Shown: piece after piece, positions 1 to 11,163 of the stretch | How positions within the stretch are numbered: the stretch's first letter is position 1 | Layout of the letters: each line of letters opens with the position of its first letter | Assembly: GCA_965112735.1 (NCBI GenBank) | Contig: OZ218953.1 | Location: 4,650,001-4,714,000 of the forward strand | Direction of reading: 5' to 3' | From: Phaeosaccion multiseriatum | Lineage: Eukaryota; Ochrophyta, other classes | Length of the DNA: 64,000 nucleotides | Notes under the pieces: generated by a model | Database searches by the model: none | The model's input: the letters and a program-made list of their open reading frames with translations, nothing else | What the model was told of the DNA's origin: nothing | Made by a program: the position numbers and the translations under genes

Positions 1-1092
1 CCCCCTAGCCTTCGTTTGAATTACCTGTAAGGTCTCGTCCTACTTGATTTGACCTCTCGAATTCACGTGAGTGCGCGCGCAGCGCCAACTTATCTCGTTA
101 TATTTCGAATATTCTTCTTCCCTTCTCCCTTTCGCTAACTACCTCACACTGGCCTCTCTTGGTGGGTGGAAGCTCTAGTTGCAAGTCCTCTGACTCCTCC
201 CAAAAATGCTGCTTGATTGAGACATTGTAAGAGTCTCATCCTGATGCGCGCTGCCCTGGCCGTATCGATGGCAACAGATGCTCGAAGAGACTGCCTTGTT
301 TGTCCTCATATTACAGGAGAGAATGGAGGAGCAGAGTCCACCCCTGCCCCGTTTGATGCAGTAGTGAGGAGAGAGAGAAGCAGCACATCTTGCGCTTGCG
401 CTTCCTTTCCTTCTCTCTGATGGAGCGACTGGCGGCGAGGGGCAGTGGTGTCGACCCCTGACGTGCTATCGCCCACAATCTCGATAGCAGATAGCGGATA
501 CCACGTCAGGGGTCGAGTGGTGGGCAGTGGGGGGGAAACGGCAGAGGCCAGGCACAGAGTCAACAGTGGTAGGCACTCTGCCCTGACCAGCACCATGGCT
601 ACGCAGGGCGTTTGAAAGGGCAACAGGAAGGAAAAGGGTGAGAGGGAGGAGCATGGAGTTGGAGAGCTGGAGAGAGGAGAGATGACGGAGCAGTACAGGT
701 GTAGAGACTGGGGTGAGAGTGAAGCTGTTGGATACCGTCAGAGCGAAGCAGCAAACTCTTCAGGCAGTGGGCTTCTCCTGCTTGCAGAGCATATGGTCAT
801 GTGTGGAGTGAGGTGGCGCACACAGAATGAGACCGGGAAGGACTATCGCGGAGGATGGGGCCCCTGAGCAGCACTATTCGGAGCTGCCGCACCATAGCTC
901 ACCTCTTTTAAAAAAAAAAACCCCAACAACAACTAAGAAGAAGGAAGAGAGGGTAGAATTTTTTTTTTCGCTTCTTACTGTAGTTACTTACAATACTTAA
1001 AAAATGTGGTTCGAGAAAGAAAGAGGCAAAAGTTCGCTCTGTGCGTACCAGAAACAGGTAGGATGATCTCAACACGCGAGGAGAAGGAGCCG
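1..1092. other. Intergenic stretch, no gene recognised
   Basis: I see no convincing coding region here. Open frames are short and lack plausible starts or splice partners. The stretch contains a hairpin-forming inverted repeat at 451-516 (separate entry), an A11 tract near 910 and a T10 tract near 960. It is downstream of the leftward HNH-type gene, so the right part probably includes that gene's 3' untranslated region and polyadenylation signals. Confidence 0.5.
451..516. repeat. Inverted repeat with 15-bp perfect arms
   Basis: The 15 bases at 451-465 (starting tcgacccctg) are the exact reverse complement of 502-516. Inside the loop a second, shorter pair (ctatcg at 466-471 and cgatag at 482-487) extends the potential hairpin. 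It could be a cruciform, a regulatory palindrome, or a remnant of a mobile element; nothing adjacent decides this. Confidence 0.7.
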
Positions 1093-2012
1093 TCACCGCC
1101 GGTAGTGTAGATTGGGGTTTACAGCGTCGCTCTTGGACGTCATTCTTTGCCGTGCCGCCCAGGAGGTGAACTTTTGAATGGAGGGGTCCGCCCGAAGGAG
1201 ATCGGCGCTAGCGAAGCTCAGGGCTAGTGCCATTTCGTCATGAGTGCGGTGCACACAACTATGACACGGTCTACAGATGTTTATAGTCACGCTAAGGTCC
1301 TTATCCGCAAAGGCCGCTTTCCTGCATAAGCGCTGAGAGAGTGAGAGAGAGAGAGAGAGAGAGAGGCAGAGGACCGGGGCGGGGAGGAGGGAGGGAGGCG
1401 ACAAAGACGAATGGGCCGTCCATGACTTCTCAGAGAGACGCAAAGACCAAGTGCCACTTTCCCTATCATTCTTGTTCTCTGTCTCTGTATCTCTCTCTCT
1501 TCTCTCATACCTTGTGCGTCATGCGGGGATACAAATGGTGTTTTGTCAAGGGCATCGGCCTTTCACACAGAAGACACGCTCCAATGGCAGCCAGGTCATC
1601 CTCACTTATCTCATCGTCCTCCCCGTCCGCACCTCCCCTCTCCTCTCCATCGACTTCTCCCTTGGGAAGGAAAACACGCCCGACTGCCCTGCACATATCG
1701 TCTACTAAATCATCTGATGCGAGAGAAGGGGCAGAGCAGAGCGACACGGAGGGGAGCAAGACATGTCAGCACACGCAAGGAAACCCAAGAATTCCCAAAC
1801 GACGACATCGTACCTTCCTCCTCCCCTCCCTCGATGAGACAGTCTTGTGGGAGCCAGTCCCTGAGTACCGTACGCATATCTTCAGGGGTGGAAGCCTCCC
1901 CTTGCTCCGCGGATGCAATAACTCCCTCCACGAGGGCATCGACAAGCTCTGGCTCCAGCGAGGGTAGCGTGAACCGAAGAGCTATGCCAAGAGCCTCACT
2001 CAGTTCTATCAT
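1093..2012 (-). CDS. HNH-nuclease-like protein (213 aa, 3 exons)
   Basis: Exons on the minus strand are 2012-1814, 1713-1511 and 1332-1093; all joins keep frame and use GT-AG sites. The N-terminal ~100 residues are acidic and helical. The diagnostic part is a split zinc/HNH module. Residues 113-126 hold CxxC followed by PLTKHH, then LYPRMTHK. After the second intron comes INICRPCHSCVH (Cys154, Cys157, His158, His162), then a helix ending near FTSWAARQ. This CxxC...HH...CxxCH...H arrangement matches a widespread eukaryotic HNH family of unknown substrate. The start is the first ATG of the open frame at 2012; an upstream exon cannot be excluded. The gene is head to head with the F-BAR/PH gene, 271 bp apart. 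Intron 2 carries a (GA)n tract. Family recognition is good; nuclease activity is inferred. Confidence 0.75.
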
Positions 2013-2283
2013 GTCGTGGCGAAGAGGAAAGGAAAATGTTTCCCCACTCAAACAAAGGTCTTTCTGAGGCAGCGCACCAACAATTCACTATCAGATGCCT
2101 CCTGAAGGGGGAGAGAAGGAGAAGAAGGGAACAGTTAGAGTTAAATAAGAAAGAGGAGAGAGAGAGACGATCGTTCGGCAGTCGCCAAATAATTTCGGAG
2201 AACCAATCGTCGCACAAGCTGCCCCACTTCGCTTCCGCTTTCTCGCTCGCTCGCTTACCCCCCTTTCTCTCTTTATTTTAATA
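2013..2283. promoter_or_regulatory. Divergent promoter region
   Basis: These 271 bases separate the start codons of two divergent genes, the HNH-like gene (left) and the F-BAR/PH gene (right). They must hold both 5' ends. The right half is purine-rich then CT-rich, with the string ctttctctctttattttaataATGG just before the right-hand start. No defined box was recognised. Confidence 0.5.
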
Positions 2284-4806
2284 ATGGCGTCCTTTGGCAT
2301 CGAGGCGGAGGAGATGGAGGAGGGGGGTGAGCTCTCTTCAATGACGCTGTCTCCTACTCTGCCCCCAGCGTCCCTGCCTCCGAGCCAAGGTCTCCCCGCC
2401 GCCAAACCCCCACCAGCAGCAGCAGCAGCGGCAGCAGACGCTGAAGGACCCCCGACGGACGAGGCCGAAGACAGCAAGGGAGAGGGCGCGAGTGTGGACT
2501 TGGAGCCGAGACCGCAGTCAGCAAGTACAGGTGCGTTAAGTGCGGAACTCTTTCCTTGTGTTCCCTACTCTTACAAGCTCTTGGTCACTATCGTCTGACC
2601 CTGGTGCAGTCTTGGAGGGGATACGACGCTTCGAGCAGGCTCGGCGGCGGCACTTTCAGTCTCAGCTGGAAGCGAACTCCCTCTACTGGGAATCCTTTGT
2701 GGCTCTCGTCAGGCACTCTCAGGCCAATAGCTCGCGATGTAAGGCCTTTGTGAAGGCCAAGATCGCCGCCGGGAGGGCACAAGCGGCCGTCAATTACAGC
2801 ATTCGGTGAGTGGGAGGAGAGTATATGCACAGTGATCCCTGATTCGTGACGATTCTTTGTTCGATGTGCAGAGACACGGTTGAGGGAGACAAACCAGGCA
2901 CCAACAAGGCGAGATTGGAGAATATTAGAAAGGAAGGAACTGCCAGGCGATTGGGGACGCGGCAGCCACAGCAGGAGCACGAGGATGGAGAAAAGCCCAG
3001 GAACGCTCTGGATGAAATGTTTGCGATGGAAGAGAAAGTAAGTCGATAACGTCGATCCTTTGGTTCTCAGCCTCCTGGCCTGTGTTTCACAGCGGCTTTC
3101 CCCCTCCTAGGCTGCCTACGCGTCGGAGCAGCTAAGCAGTAGCTACGAACGGGATGTGATGCCCATCATGACGGACACAATAGACCGAATCAGCCAGGCT
3201 CTCGACGACCTCGTGGAGCAGGCAAGTGGGTGTGTATGGGTGGACGATCTGGTATAGTGGCAGGCCAGGCAGAGGGGAGGGGGCATGCGGCATAATGACC
3301 TTTGCAATCCCCGATGCCTACGTAATCTGGATGTGATTAGCTCTCGAGGCCTTTCTGTATCTTCGTGGGTGTTCGGAGTGTACTTTTTTTGTGGACCTAC
3401 TGTTGACACATCAGCCTGCTGTCCCCTCCTCCTTGTTTCTCGAGCTAAGCACAATCTTTGCTTCCCCCCAGGGTACCGAGCTGCTGTCTGTGGTGACAAA
3501 GCTTGAACTAGGCTGCCAAGACTGTTACGCGGCCTGTGACAGCGGTTCAGCAAGCTCCAGAGAGGGAGAAGGAGGTGGAGCATCTCCAAGCACAGATCCT
3601 TTCCTTGGGGAGGTGAATTACAAGGTTGCGGTCAGAACCCAGCAGCTGGCGTGGGAGCAGATGAGTGAATGTATGGGAGGATTTTTCAGCCGAATGAAGG
3701 ACTTGGAGAGCGAGAGGAGGATATATATTCGGGAAGCGCTGTCTGTCATCTGCAAACGACAGGAAGAGCTGTGGAGGTCGTGTCTACCTCTCAAGGACCC
3801 CGTACTCCTCACGCTTGAGAGGGTTAATGTGGACAGGAGGTACATAGAAGTTGAAATCACCGACTCGACAAGGCAAGGGGCGGCTCGCCTTAAGGCCACT
3901 GGACGAGCCGGAGCGATAGGAGCAGGAGAAGCAGGAGAAGCAGGAGGAGGAGGAGGAGGAGGAGGGCCCGGGGAGGCTGCTTCGCTCAAGAAGGAACACG
4001 CTCGGCTGAACATGGCGTCTCCCCTGGACAGCGCTCTCGTGCAGCACACTCAGTGCGTAGAGAGGAAGGTGTGGTACTAGCTACTCCTCGCCAATCATCC
4101 CCCCCCCCTCCCTTGTTGCACAAGACACTCAGCCCCCCCGCCCCCTACCCCCCCTCATCTCGATCCCGTGCTGTGTGTGTGTGTGTCCTCTGCCTCACTA
4201 TCGCCGCCTCTCTCCGACAGAGCACGAGTGTGCTGGGCCTGACCAAGTGGTGCCCCTGCATTCTTGTGGTCACCAGTCAGGAGATGGTGCATCTCTTCGA
4301 CCTTCCCGTCGGTATAGAGGCGATGGGGGGCGGCAAGAAGGGCTCGCAGGAGGCCTTTATGAAACTCATTCCGCAGCAGCAGGCCACAGATGGCGTGCTG
4401 GGCATCTTCATTAGCGAGGAGCAGCAGCAGCAGCAGCAGCAGTCAGGGGGGGGGGGGGGGAGCAGCCGCAGTCAACAGCAAGGCGAAAGGAGTGGTTGCA
4501 AAGGTGGTCAAGAGTGGTAGTACTGTAGTGGGGAAGAGCAGCCGAAGCCCCGTCAAGCCCCTCTCTCCGACTCTGTCCATCAACCTGCGTACATGTCAGG
4601 TGGATGACGTGACAACGAAGGGGGTGGTGGAGCTCGTGGAAATGGTCAGTCGGAAGGGCGTTATCGCTGCCTTTGGAGTCGGTGCGGCAGCGGTGCGGCA
4701 CTCCCTGCGAGGCGACCCGGCAGACCCGCTGGCTCTGCAGCAGCTGGCCGCTGTGGTGCGGCAATTGGGCGGCAGGATGTCGCAGAGAGGGGGACGGAGC
4801 TCGTGA
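2284..4806 (+). CDS. F-BAR-like helical protein with C-terminal PH-like domain; frameshifted at a G tract
   Basis: Exons are 2284-2530, 2610-2805, 2872-3037, 3111-3221, 3472-4068 and 4221-4806. The first ~80 residues are low-complexity and proline/alanine-rich. Exons 2-5 encode long helices. One segment, with MKDLESERRIYIREAL near the end of the bundle, resembles the last helices of F-BAR domains that bend membranes. Exon 6 looks like a PH fold (KWCPCILVV...EMVHLFDLP, then a VDDVTTKGVVELVE strand/helix). Intron 4 has a GC donor (gcaagt). The final exon does not stay in one frame: a run of 15 G at 4446-4460 shifts it, and removing one G restores a ~633-residue protein ending at 4806. A sequencing error or a real length variant is likelier than a dead gene, because codons on both sides look constrained. 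The family assignment rests on pattern only. Confidence 0.6.
4446..4460 (+). repeat. G15 homopolymer causing an apparent frameshift
   Basis: It follows a (CAG)n glutamine stretch inside the last exon of the F-BAR/PH gene. Upstream sequence reads in one frame, and the PH-like C-terminus reads in the frame reached by deleting one G. Confidence 0.75.
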
Positions 4807-4926
4807 CCAGCTGTCTGTCCGTGTAGGCACACACATGTAGTTACAATTGTAAGAAAAAAAAACGTGTTGGTGGCTTTTCGACTCACAGATCCGGCTTGGC
4901 AGTTAGATCGTTCGATCGTTCACAAC

Positions 4927-7191
4927 ATGGGATGGGGGGAGGAGCCGAGAGGCTCCGACTACATACCTCTAGAGGACAGCGGGCCGTCCCCAAGAAGGCA
5001 GTCAGTGAGGAGGGTGCTGGTCGGAGCAGCCGTCGTGGTGGGATCTGCAGGGGCGGCGCTGGTGCAGTGGAGTGGAGGGGGTGCTCCCCTGACAGCGGGG
5101 GGGGGAGGGGCAGCAGCAGCGCTGAAGCTCAGTAGTGGTGGCAATCCAAGCAACGGTAGACCGGCAGCGGCAGAGGAAAGCACGTTGGGGCTTGAGGTGT
5201 GGAACGACGACTATGCTCCAGTAAGTAGACATGTCTACCCCTGGGCATTTGTTGCCGAGCCGTACCGCAAGACTCGCCTAAAGGTTACAGGATTAGAAGA
5301 GGGAGAGACCGTGTTGTGGGAAGTGAGTTCAACAGCAGATGACGAGGCTCTACTGCTGGAAGGACTTGAGGAGGAAGGCGCGGAGGTATCCCTGACTTGC
5401 ACAGAGGCCGGCATGATGCTCTTCGTGGACGTGACGGTGATGCCCGCAGCAGGCGTGTCACCGGTGGGTGCAGCCGTAGCAAAAGATTCCTTCGAATACA
5501 GTGAGAGTGGCGAGCAAGAAGGTGCCTCATTGCACTCCTTCCGGGAGGAAGTTGCGTGCAAGTACGTTCGGCGAGAGCTGCGACAGCTTACTGAGAGTGA
5601 CCTCAGTCGCTACCTCGACGCGCTGGAGGTGATGCATCGTGCAGATGCCGACGAAATGAGAGCGACGTTGCTCTCCTCCGTCGGCTCTGAGGAAAAGAGC
5701 ACGGGCACGAGCGGTGCGGCGAGTCGATTCACCAACTACAGGGAACTGACGGTAAAGCACTTGGGGCGCATCACCCTCGACGGTTACACCGCCTTCCACA
5801 ACGGCATGGTATTCCTCACGGCCCACTTTGCCTTCTCGCTGGAGATTGAGCAGAGTCTGCAGGCGCTGGATCCCACCATCGCCCTGCCTTACTGGGACTA
5901 CACGCTGGACTCGGAGCTCTATGGCCGGGAATGGGCCGAGCTGTCCCCGATCTTTTCAGCAGACATGTTTGGCAGCTACCCCGCCGACCCAGGAGCCATT
6001 GGCGGATTGGTCAGCAGTGACGATAAGAGTAGTCGGTGGTGGCGGCTCCCCATCCCGTCGGACGTCAATGAGCCGGAGCACAATGCTTACGGAAGGTTAA
6101 CAGACAGCATCAATCCCAACCCGGCCCGCTGGGTAGAGCGCGGTGCGGAGCTGTGTGGACTGGAGACCAAGGCCCAGTTACCGGGCTGCCACGAGCTCAT
6201 GGGAGTGCTCAAGTCGAGTTCTCTGAGCGAGGCCTCCAAGAGGATCGAGTACGGCTTCCATGGCAACCTACACGCCCTCATTGGAGGCTACTGGGACTGT
6301 CCATACTCACTGGGCAACGTGGTGGAGCGCTTCGGTGACTCGGCCGCTCCGCTGGCAGAGGCACTGGGTATGATCGCCAATACGCTGTGGAGGAGTGTGC
6401 AGATTCGCAACGGTATGACCTGTCCCACCGCGCAGGAGTGTGCGGAAGGCGGCGGCGAGCTCCGAACGGCGTGCAGCTGCCTGTCCGAAGAGATTGACAG
6501 CTTGGCAATAGAAGATTTGCACTTTGCAGATGCCTATGCCTTTTTGGACCGCATGAGCGTCATCGACATGATCTCACACTCTTGGTTCTTCATTGATCTG
6601 ATTGAGTTGGTGGATGACTCACAACTGGGCCTGAAGACGGACTCCGGCAAGGCCCTGCGTTTCCGTGCGCTGTCCGACTCGGGTAACAAGGAGCTGTACG
6701 CCTTCCTGGCTCGCTTCGTCGTCCACCCGGGGAAGATGGCACCCTTTGCGACCCCTCTAGCGGCTACCAACGACCCCATCTTCAGCGCCACGCACAGCGC
6801 CTATCTGCGGGTCATGGGGTCCATGCAGCTCGAGGGGAAGCTCGAGGAAGAGGAATGGGACAAGAGCGATCAAGACGCGGCGCGCCAGCCGGGCACGGGG
6901 CTCCACGACAAGCAGCCCTTCTCGGGCTTTCTGCTGGGGGATGAAAAAGGGGAGGAGTTTTGGTACACGAATCAGGAGCTGCTGCAGATGATGCGGCTGG
7001 AGAACCCGCTGCTGCCCTACGTGTACGCCGATTTTGACTGGGGGAGTTGTGTCGAGGAGACTACTGGTGGTGAGGGTGGTGATGGGGTTGGGGGTGTTGA
7101 CCACGATGATCCTCCTCATACGGATGGTGTTGAGGGTGGTGGGGGTGATGGTGACGGTGTCGGCGCATCCGGCCGAGAAGAAAGAGAGTAA
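4927..7191 (+). CDS. Tyrosinase-like copper protein with N-terminal membrane anchor (754 aa, single exon)
   Basis: The start is the first ATG of the frame; it gives a ~28-residue cytosolic tail, a small hydrophobic segment (about residues 29-46, VLVGAAVVVGSAGAALVQW) and a large lumenal or extracellular part, so a type II anchor is likely. The type-3 copper centre is visible. Candidate CuA ligands are His278, His291 (AFHNG) and His300 (TAHFAF). These are followed by PTIALPYWDYT, a hallmark of tyrosinases and haemocyanins. CuB shows HGNLHALIGG (His445, His449) and NDPIFSATH (His623). The ~170 residues between the CuB half-sites are far more than usual. The tail is Gly/Asp-rich low complexity. 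Such enzymes oxidise phenols or catechols, but the substrate is unknown here. No intron is needed, unlike most neighbours. The F-BAR/PH gene ends only 120 bp upstream. Confidence 0.8.
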   Translation: MGWGEEPRGSDYIPLEDSGPSPRRQSVRRVLVGAAVVVGSAGAALVQWSGGGAPLTAGGGGAAAALKLSSGGNPSNGRPAAAEESTLGLEVWNDDYAPVSRHVYPWAFVAEPYRKTRLKVTGLEEGETVLWEVSSTADDEALLLEGLEEEGAEVSLTCTEAGMMLFVDVTVMPAAGVSPVGAAVAKDSFEYSESGEQEGASLHSFREEVACKYVRRELRQLTESDLSRYLDALEVMHRADADEMRATLLSSVGSEEKSTGTSGAASRFTNYRELTVKHLGRITLDGYTAFHNGMVFLTAHFAFSLEIEQSLQALDPTIALPYWDYTLDSELYGREWAELSPIFSADMFGSYPADPGAIGGLVSSDDKSSRWWRLPIPSDVNEPEHNAYGRLTDSINPNPARWVERGAELCGLETKAQLPGCHELMGVLKSSSLSEASKRIEYGFHGNLHALIGGYWDCPYSLGNVVERFGDSAAPLAEALGMIANTLWRSVQIRNGMTCPTAQECAEGGGELRTACSCLSEEIDSLAIEDLHFADAYAFLDRMSVIDMISHSWFFIDLIELVDDSQLGLKTDSGKALRFRALSDSGNKELYAFLARFVVHPGKMAPFATPLAATNDPIFSATHSAYLRVMGSMQLEGKLEEEEWDKSDQDAARQPGTGLHDKQPFSGFLLGDEKGEEFWYTNQELLQMMRLENPLLPYVYADFDWGSCVEETTGGEGGDGVGGVDHDDPPHTDGVEGGGGDGDGVGASGREERE

Positions 7192-7525
7192 GGGAGAAGC
7201 GAGCAGCTCGACCCGCAGAGAAGGGGAGATGAGCGTCGAAATTTTAACATCAACTGCCATCTGGCGGCCCCTGTCGAGTATGCCAACAACCCCGGGGTGT
7301 GTTGATCCTACTCCCTCCCCATTTTTGCTCCCTTCCTCGTGCTCGCTCTCTAGAAGCTTGTGAACGGATTTGTTGTCATTGAGGAGAGCCTCTTTCTGCT
7401 CTACCATATCCCCCCACACTTCGGCAAACTTGATCCCCCACAGGACATGTCCTCATTGATTTTCACTCTCTCCTTTTAGTGCTCCCCTCCCCCGACGAAG
7501 GCCCTAGCGGCTCTCTCTCTCTACC
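7192..7525. other. Intergenic, 334 bp between two rightward genes
   Basis: This holds the 3' region of the tyrosinase-like gene and the promoter of the phosphatase gene. A CT-rich stretch (ggctctctctctctacc) lies directly before the downstream ATG at 7526. No other structure was seen. Confidence 0.5.
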
Positions 7526-10189
7526 ATGCGTCTACCGGGACAGGGGATCTGTCTGAGGTGCGGCACAGCGTCGGTAGTGATCATGAGTACCATCGCTGCC
7601 TTGCTCCTGCCTCCGGGTAGGGCACTCTTGCAGGCGAAGGTGATGCGGCCTCTGTGGGGGGGGATAGGCGCCTCTTCTTTGCGTTCGGCCAGCAGCAGGT
7701 GCGTCAAGAGTTCGGGAAATGGCCTGAGTCGTTGGCCGTGCAGAGTATCAGTCGGTTGGGGCCGATCTTGGGACAGCTGGCATAATAGTTGCAGCGGGGC
7801 CGGCGGGACGGAGCTACAGCATACACTGCAACTTTGTGCATCCCCCCCTTGCTATCGCTCAAGTGCTGGCATCGAAATCTCCTCACCCCCCCTCCCACCA
7901 CCACCACTACACCACCACACGATCTGCTCTCTCTCTCTCTCTCTCTCTGCCATGCTCTGCATTATGTCGACGGATCCTCCCTCCCCTCCATTTGCATCTT
8001 GCATCTCAACCAATATCCCATGTTAAACAGTTCCAACTCCGTGGGCCGAAGTAGCGTTGTCCAGGGTCAATTCCGAAGGGAATACATCAAAGGCGTGCCC
8101 TCCGCGCCGGTGCCGCACGTGGTTCTGGGACAGAAGGATGTGAAGGAGAGGGTCATCCTCATCGGCGACGTGCACGGCTGCTGTGACGAGCTTAAGCTTC
8201 TGCTGGAGAAGCTGGTGAGTTACCCACCGCGGCGGAGGCGGGGGAGATCGTGCAATGCGGAAGTGCACTTGGTAGAGATTGGGAGAGGTTTTCACTGCGT
8301 GCAGGTCCGCCAAAGATCTATAATTAAGTCTCTTACCATAGTGTATTCCGCTCATCAGCCTCGCTTGCTGTCCTTCCATGTCTCCATCTTGGCAGAGCTA
8401 TCGAAGAAATGACACCACAGTTATTATAGTCGGGGACCTTGTCAACAAGGTGAGTACGGAAGGCAAGGGGCCGTGTGAAGGGCCCCTCCAGCAGCGCCAA
8501 GGGGCACGGAGGAGGAGGAGGAGCAGGAACAGCAGCAGCAGGAGGAGGAGGAGGAGGAGGCAAGGGGAAGGAGAGGAGGAGGAAATTCATGGGGAGGTCC
8601 GCTTCTCCTCAGAGAGGTAGACGCCCCAATTGATTCTCTTACCCTTCTCCCCCCCCCCCCCCATTTGCTCAACATTTGCTCCCTCGAATGAATGGAGCAG
8701 GGTCCAAACAGCGAGGGAGTAGTGGAAATGGCCCGGACGGAGGGTTTTTTGGCGGTGAGGGGCAACCATGAGGAGGCAGCACTGGCTTGGGCACTGGGGG
8801 CGCTGGAGCTTCGAAAGGGAAGCAAGGATCGTTGGGCAAAGGTAAGGGTTACGTAGGGAGGATGGTGTCAGTCAGGAGGGGGGTTAGCTTCACTTTGGGG
8901 AGGAGACATGCGTTGCGAATGGACAACGTGACACTCCTGCTCGATGGTGGCTCGTATTGTCGCCGCTCCCTCTCTCCCTTCTTACAAGAACCGCTCAAAC
9001 CGCTGACTCCCGTGTTTCTTTCGACGGCTGTCATGAAACGGAGACTGCTCGCCTCACCACTTGTGTGCTTTGCGTGGGCTGTCTCTCTCGTGCAATGCCC
9101 GCCACACCCCCACCCGCTGCTTCTGTCTCTTGTCGTTTGGCAGCGATTGAGTAAGGATAACGTGGCGTACCTGCTCAATCTTCCCTACACGATTCGGATA
9201 CCTCACTTCAACGTCATCATCGCCCATGCCGGAATCGTGCCCGGAGTGCCCTTAGAAGAGGTATGTGTATGTGCGTGTGCATGTGTGAGTGTGTATGGGC
9301 TGCTACGGATGCTCGAGCTGCTACGGATGCTCGAGGGTCTGAGTGGGTGTGTGTGACGGAGGGGGGGGGGATGCAGGGGAGCACAAATGGGGCCAGAGAA
9401 GAGGGGGGATGGGAAATCTCACCATAGGCAATTACACAGGACCAGTTAAGGAGAAGAGTGTGATCTATTCATTCGCAAGGCTCATCTTCACTTAACCTGT
9501 CCTCCATCCACCTGCATCTGTTGTCTGCAATTCTGCAACAGCAAACCCCACGGAATCTCGTGAGCATGAGGAACCTTGTGGCTCTCCCCGGGGGCGGCTA
9601 CGAGGCGCAGGAGAAGGTACGGTGGTGCGAGTGAGTGAGTGAATGAATGAGTGATCCGAGGGTCAGGGGCTCGAATGAAGAGGTGGCGGCGGGGAGAGGG
9701 GGGAAATGGAGGAGATTGCAGGGAAACATTCCCACTGCATTTTGACCTAGGGGGGGCACTTCTCATCACACACCCTCATGAGGCCCGTTCGTCCAGTTCG
9801 GTCGTTCGCGTGGCAGCATTCTATTTGGCTCAAGTTCCGTGGTGCGGGTGTGTCCTTCCTCCCCTTCCTCTCCTTCCTCCCCTTCTCCTCCCCCCCCTAC
9901 GTCCCCTTCTTCTCCTTCCTCTCCTTCCTGTCCTTCCGGTCCTCCTCCTCCTCAGGGCTTTGAGGGCGGACCGTGGGCACCTCTGTGGCCCGGACCAGAA
10001 CATGTTTATTTTGGGCACGATGCGAAGCGGGGGTTGCAGAGAGCAGCCTATGCCACGGGGCTGGACACGGGGTGCCTGTATGGCAAGAAGCTCACTGCAT
10101 GTGTCTTGCCTGAGCGGAAGATTGTCAGTGTGGACGCGCTGAAGCAGTACGTTGAACCGGGGCACAAGCTCGGGCATGCCGCCGTCTGA
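7526..10189 (+). CDS. ApaH-like PPP-family phosphatase (ALPH), 325 aa, 7 exons
   Basis: Exons are 7526-7698, 8031-8214, 8396-8449, 8701-8841, 9144-9260, 9542-9616 and 9956-10189; all joins keep frame. The PPP metallophosphoesterase signature is complete. GDVHG is in exon 2, GDLVNKG spans the exon 3/4 junction, RGNHE is in exon 4, the metal-binding His of IIAHAG is in exon 5, and GHDAKRG with LDTGCLYG is in exon 7. This order and the short length match ApaH-like phosphatases, related to bacterial diadenosine tetraphosphatase. Some family members act as mRNA decapping enzymes. The first ~58 residues include a hydrophobic patch ([19 protein letters not shown]) that could be a targeting signal. 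Substrate and location are inference. Confidence 0.85.
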
Positions 10190-11163
10190 AGTGGGTCTCT
10201 ACATTGTACCCAAGAGGGAGCAAGTGGCTGGTAATTGGCCCACAGCGCGCAGCTCCTCCTGACACCCAGCCAGCCCGCAGCATTGTGACATGAGTTTGAA
10301 GGGGCAGGAGGCGGAGCAGGTGCAGTGGACACGAAGGAGAGAGAGACCATGGCAGTAGCCTCCCCCCCCCCACAACTCCTCCCGCCCCTCCCTGCCCTGC
10401 CCTGCCCAGCTTGGAGTTGGAGTCAGAAGGGTAGGGGGGTGAGCGAACTGCGTTTTGTTGGGAGGGTAGAAGCTAAGCCCAACTGCACGTCTTCTCCTCA
10501 TTCCTGTGGGTGTGTGCGGCGGTGGCGCTCTGCTCAGGGGAGCTTCTTTCTGTCTGTCCGCCTTGATTTAGCCATTCATTCCTCCTCCTCGTCATCCATC
10601 AAAATCGACTCGTGGCTCCCTCTCTCTGCTGAGGGTGATGGATCTCAGCAGAGCAGTTCATGTGTTGGAGCTTGGTGCTGGAGGGCTCTGCGGTGTGGCA
10701 TGACGGCGTAACCGTGGGCAGATGACAGCGCAACAGGCCAGAAGTGAATGGGCCTTCCTTCGCCTACTTGGCCTTTGCTGCCTCTACCCATGAGGGAGAT
10801 GCAAGCGTCTCTGCTCTGCCAGCAGCGGAGTCGCTGGTGATGCCTTTTCCTCGCCCAGCAGATGGCATTCTGTGGCAGTCTTTGGAGCGAGGCACGCACG
10901 TACGCACACACGTTCAATGTTTTTGTGATGATTTTCTGCAAAGGATGGAGGAACTCGCATACTTTCTTTCTTTTAATTAATGTTGCGGTACTCGACTCGA
11001 TGTCTCTTCTCCTTCAACAAAAGAGGGCCACGTGAAGTGTGGGATGTCGTTCCATTCCATGCTTCCTTTCCCCTTTGCCGCTGCCCCAACAGCATCACAT
11101 CCTATCGTGGATTGATTTCACATATTCTTGACTGGATGGGACTATCTACGATCCACTTAACGG
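10190..11163. other. Convergent intergenic region, 974 bp
   Basis: It lies between the 3' ends of the rightward phosphatase gene and the leftward EF-Tu gene, so both 3' untranslated regions fall here. I found no coding region or RNA gene. Confidence 0.5.

Noticed and set aside
6757-7419. 220-residue antisense frame over the end of the tyrosinase-like gene
   Set aside because: It has no recognisable motif and overlaps well-supported coding sequence on the other strand.
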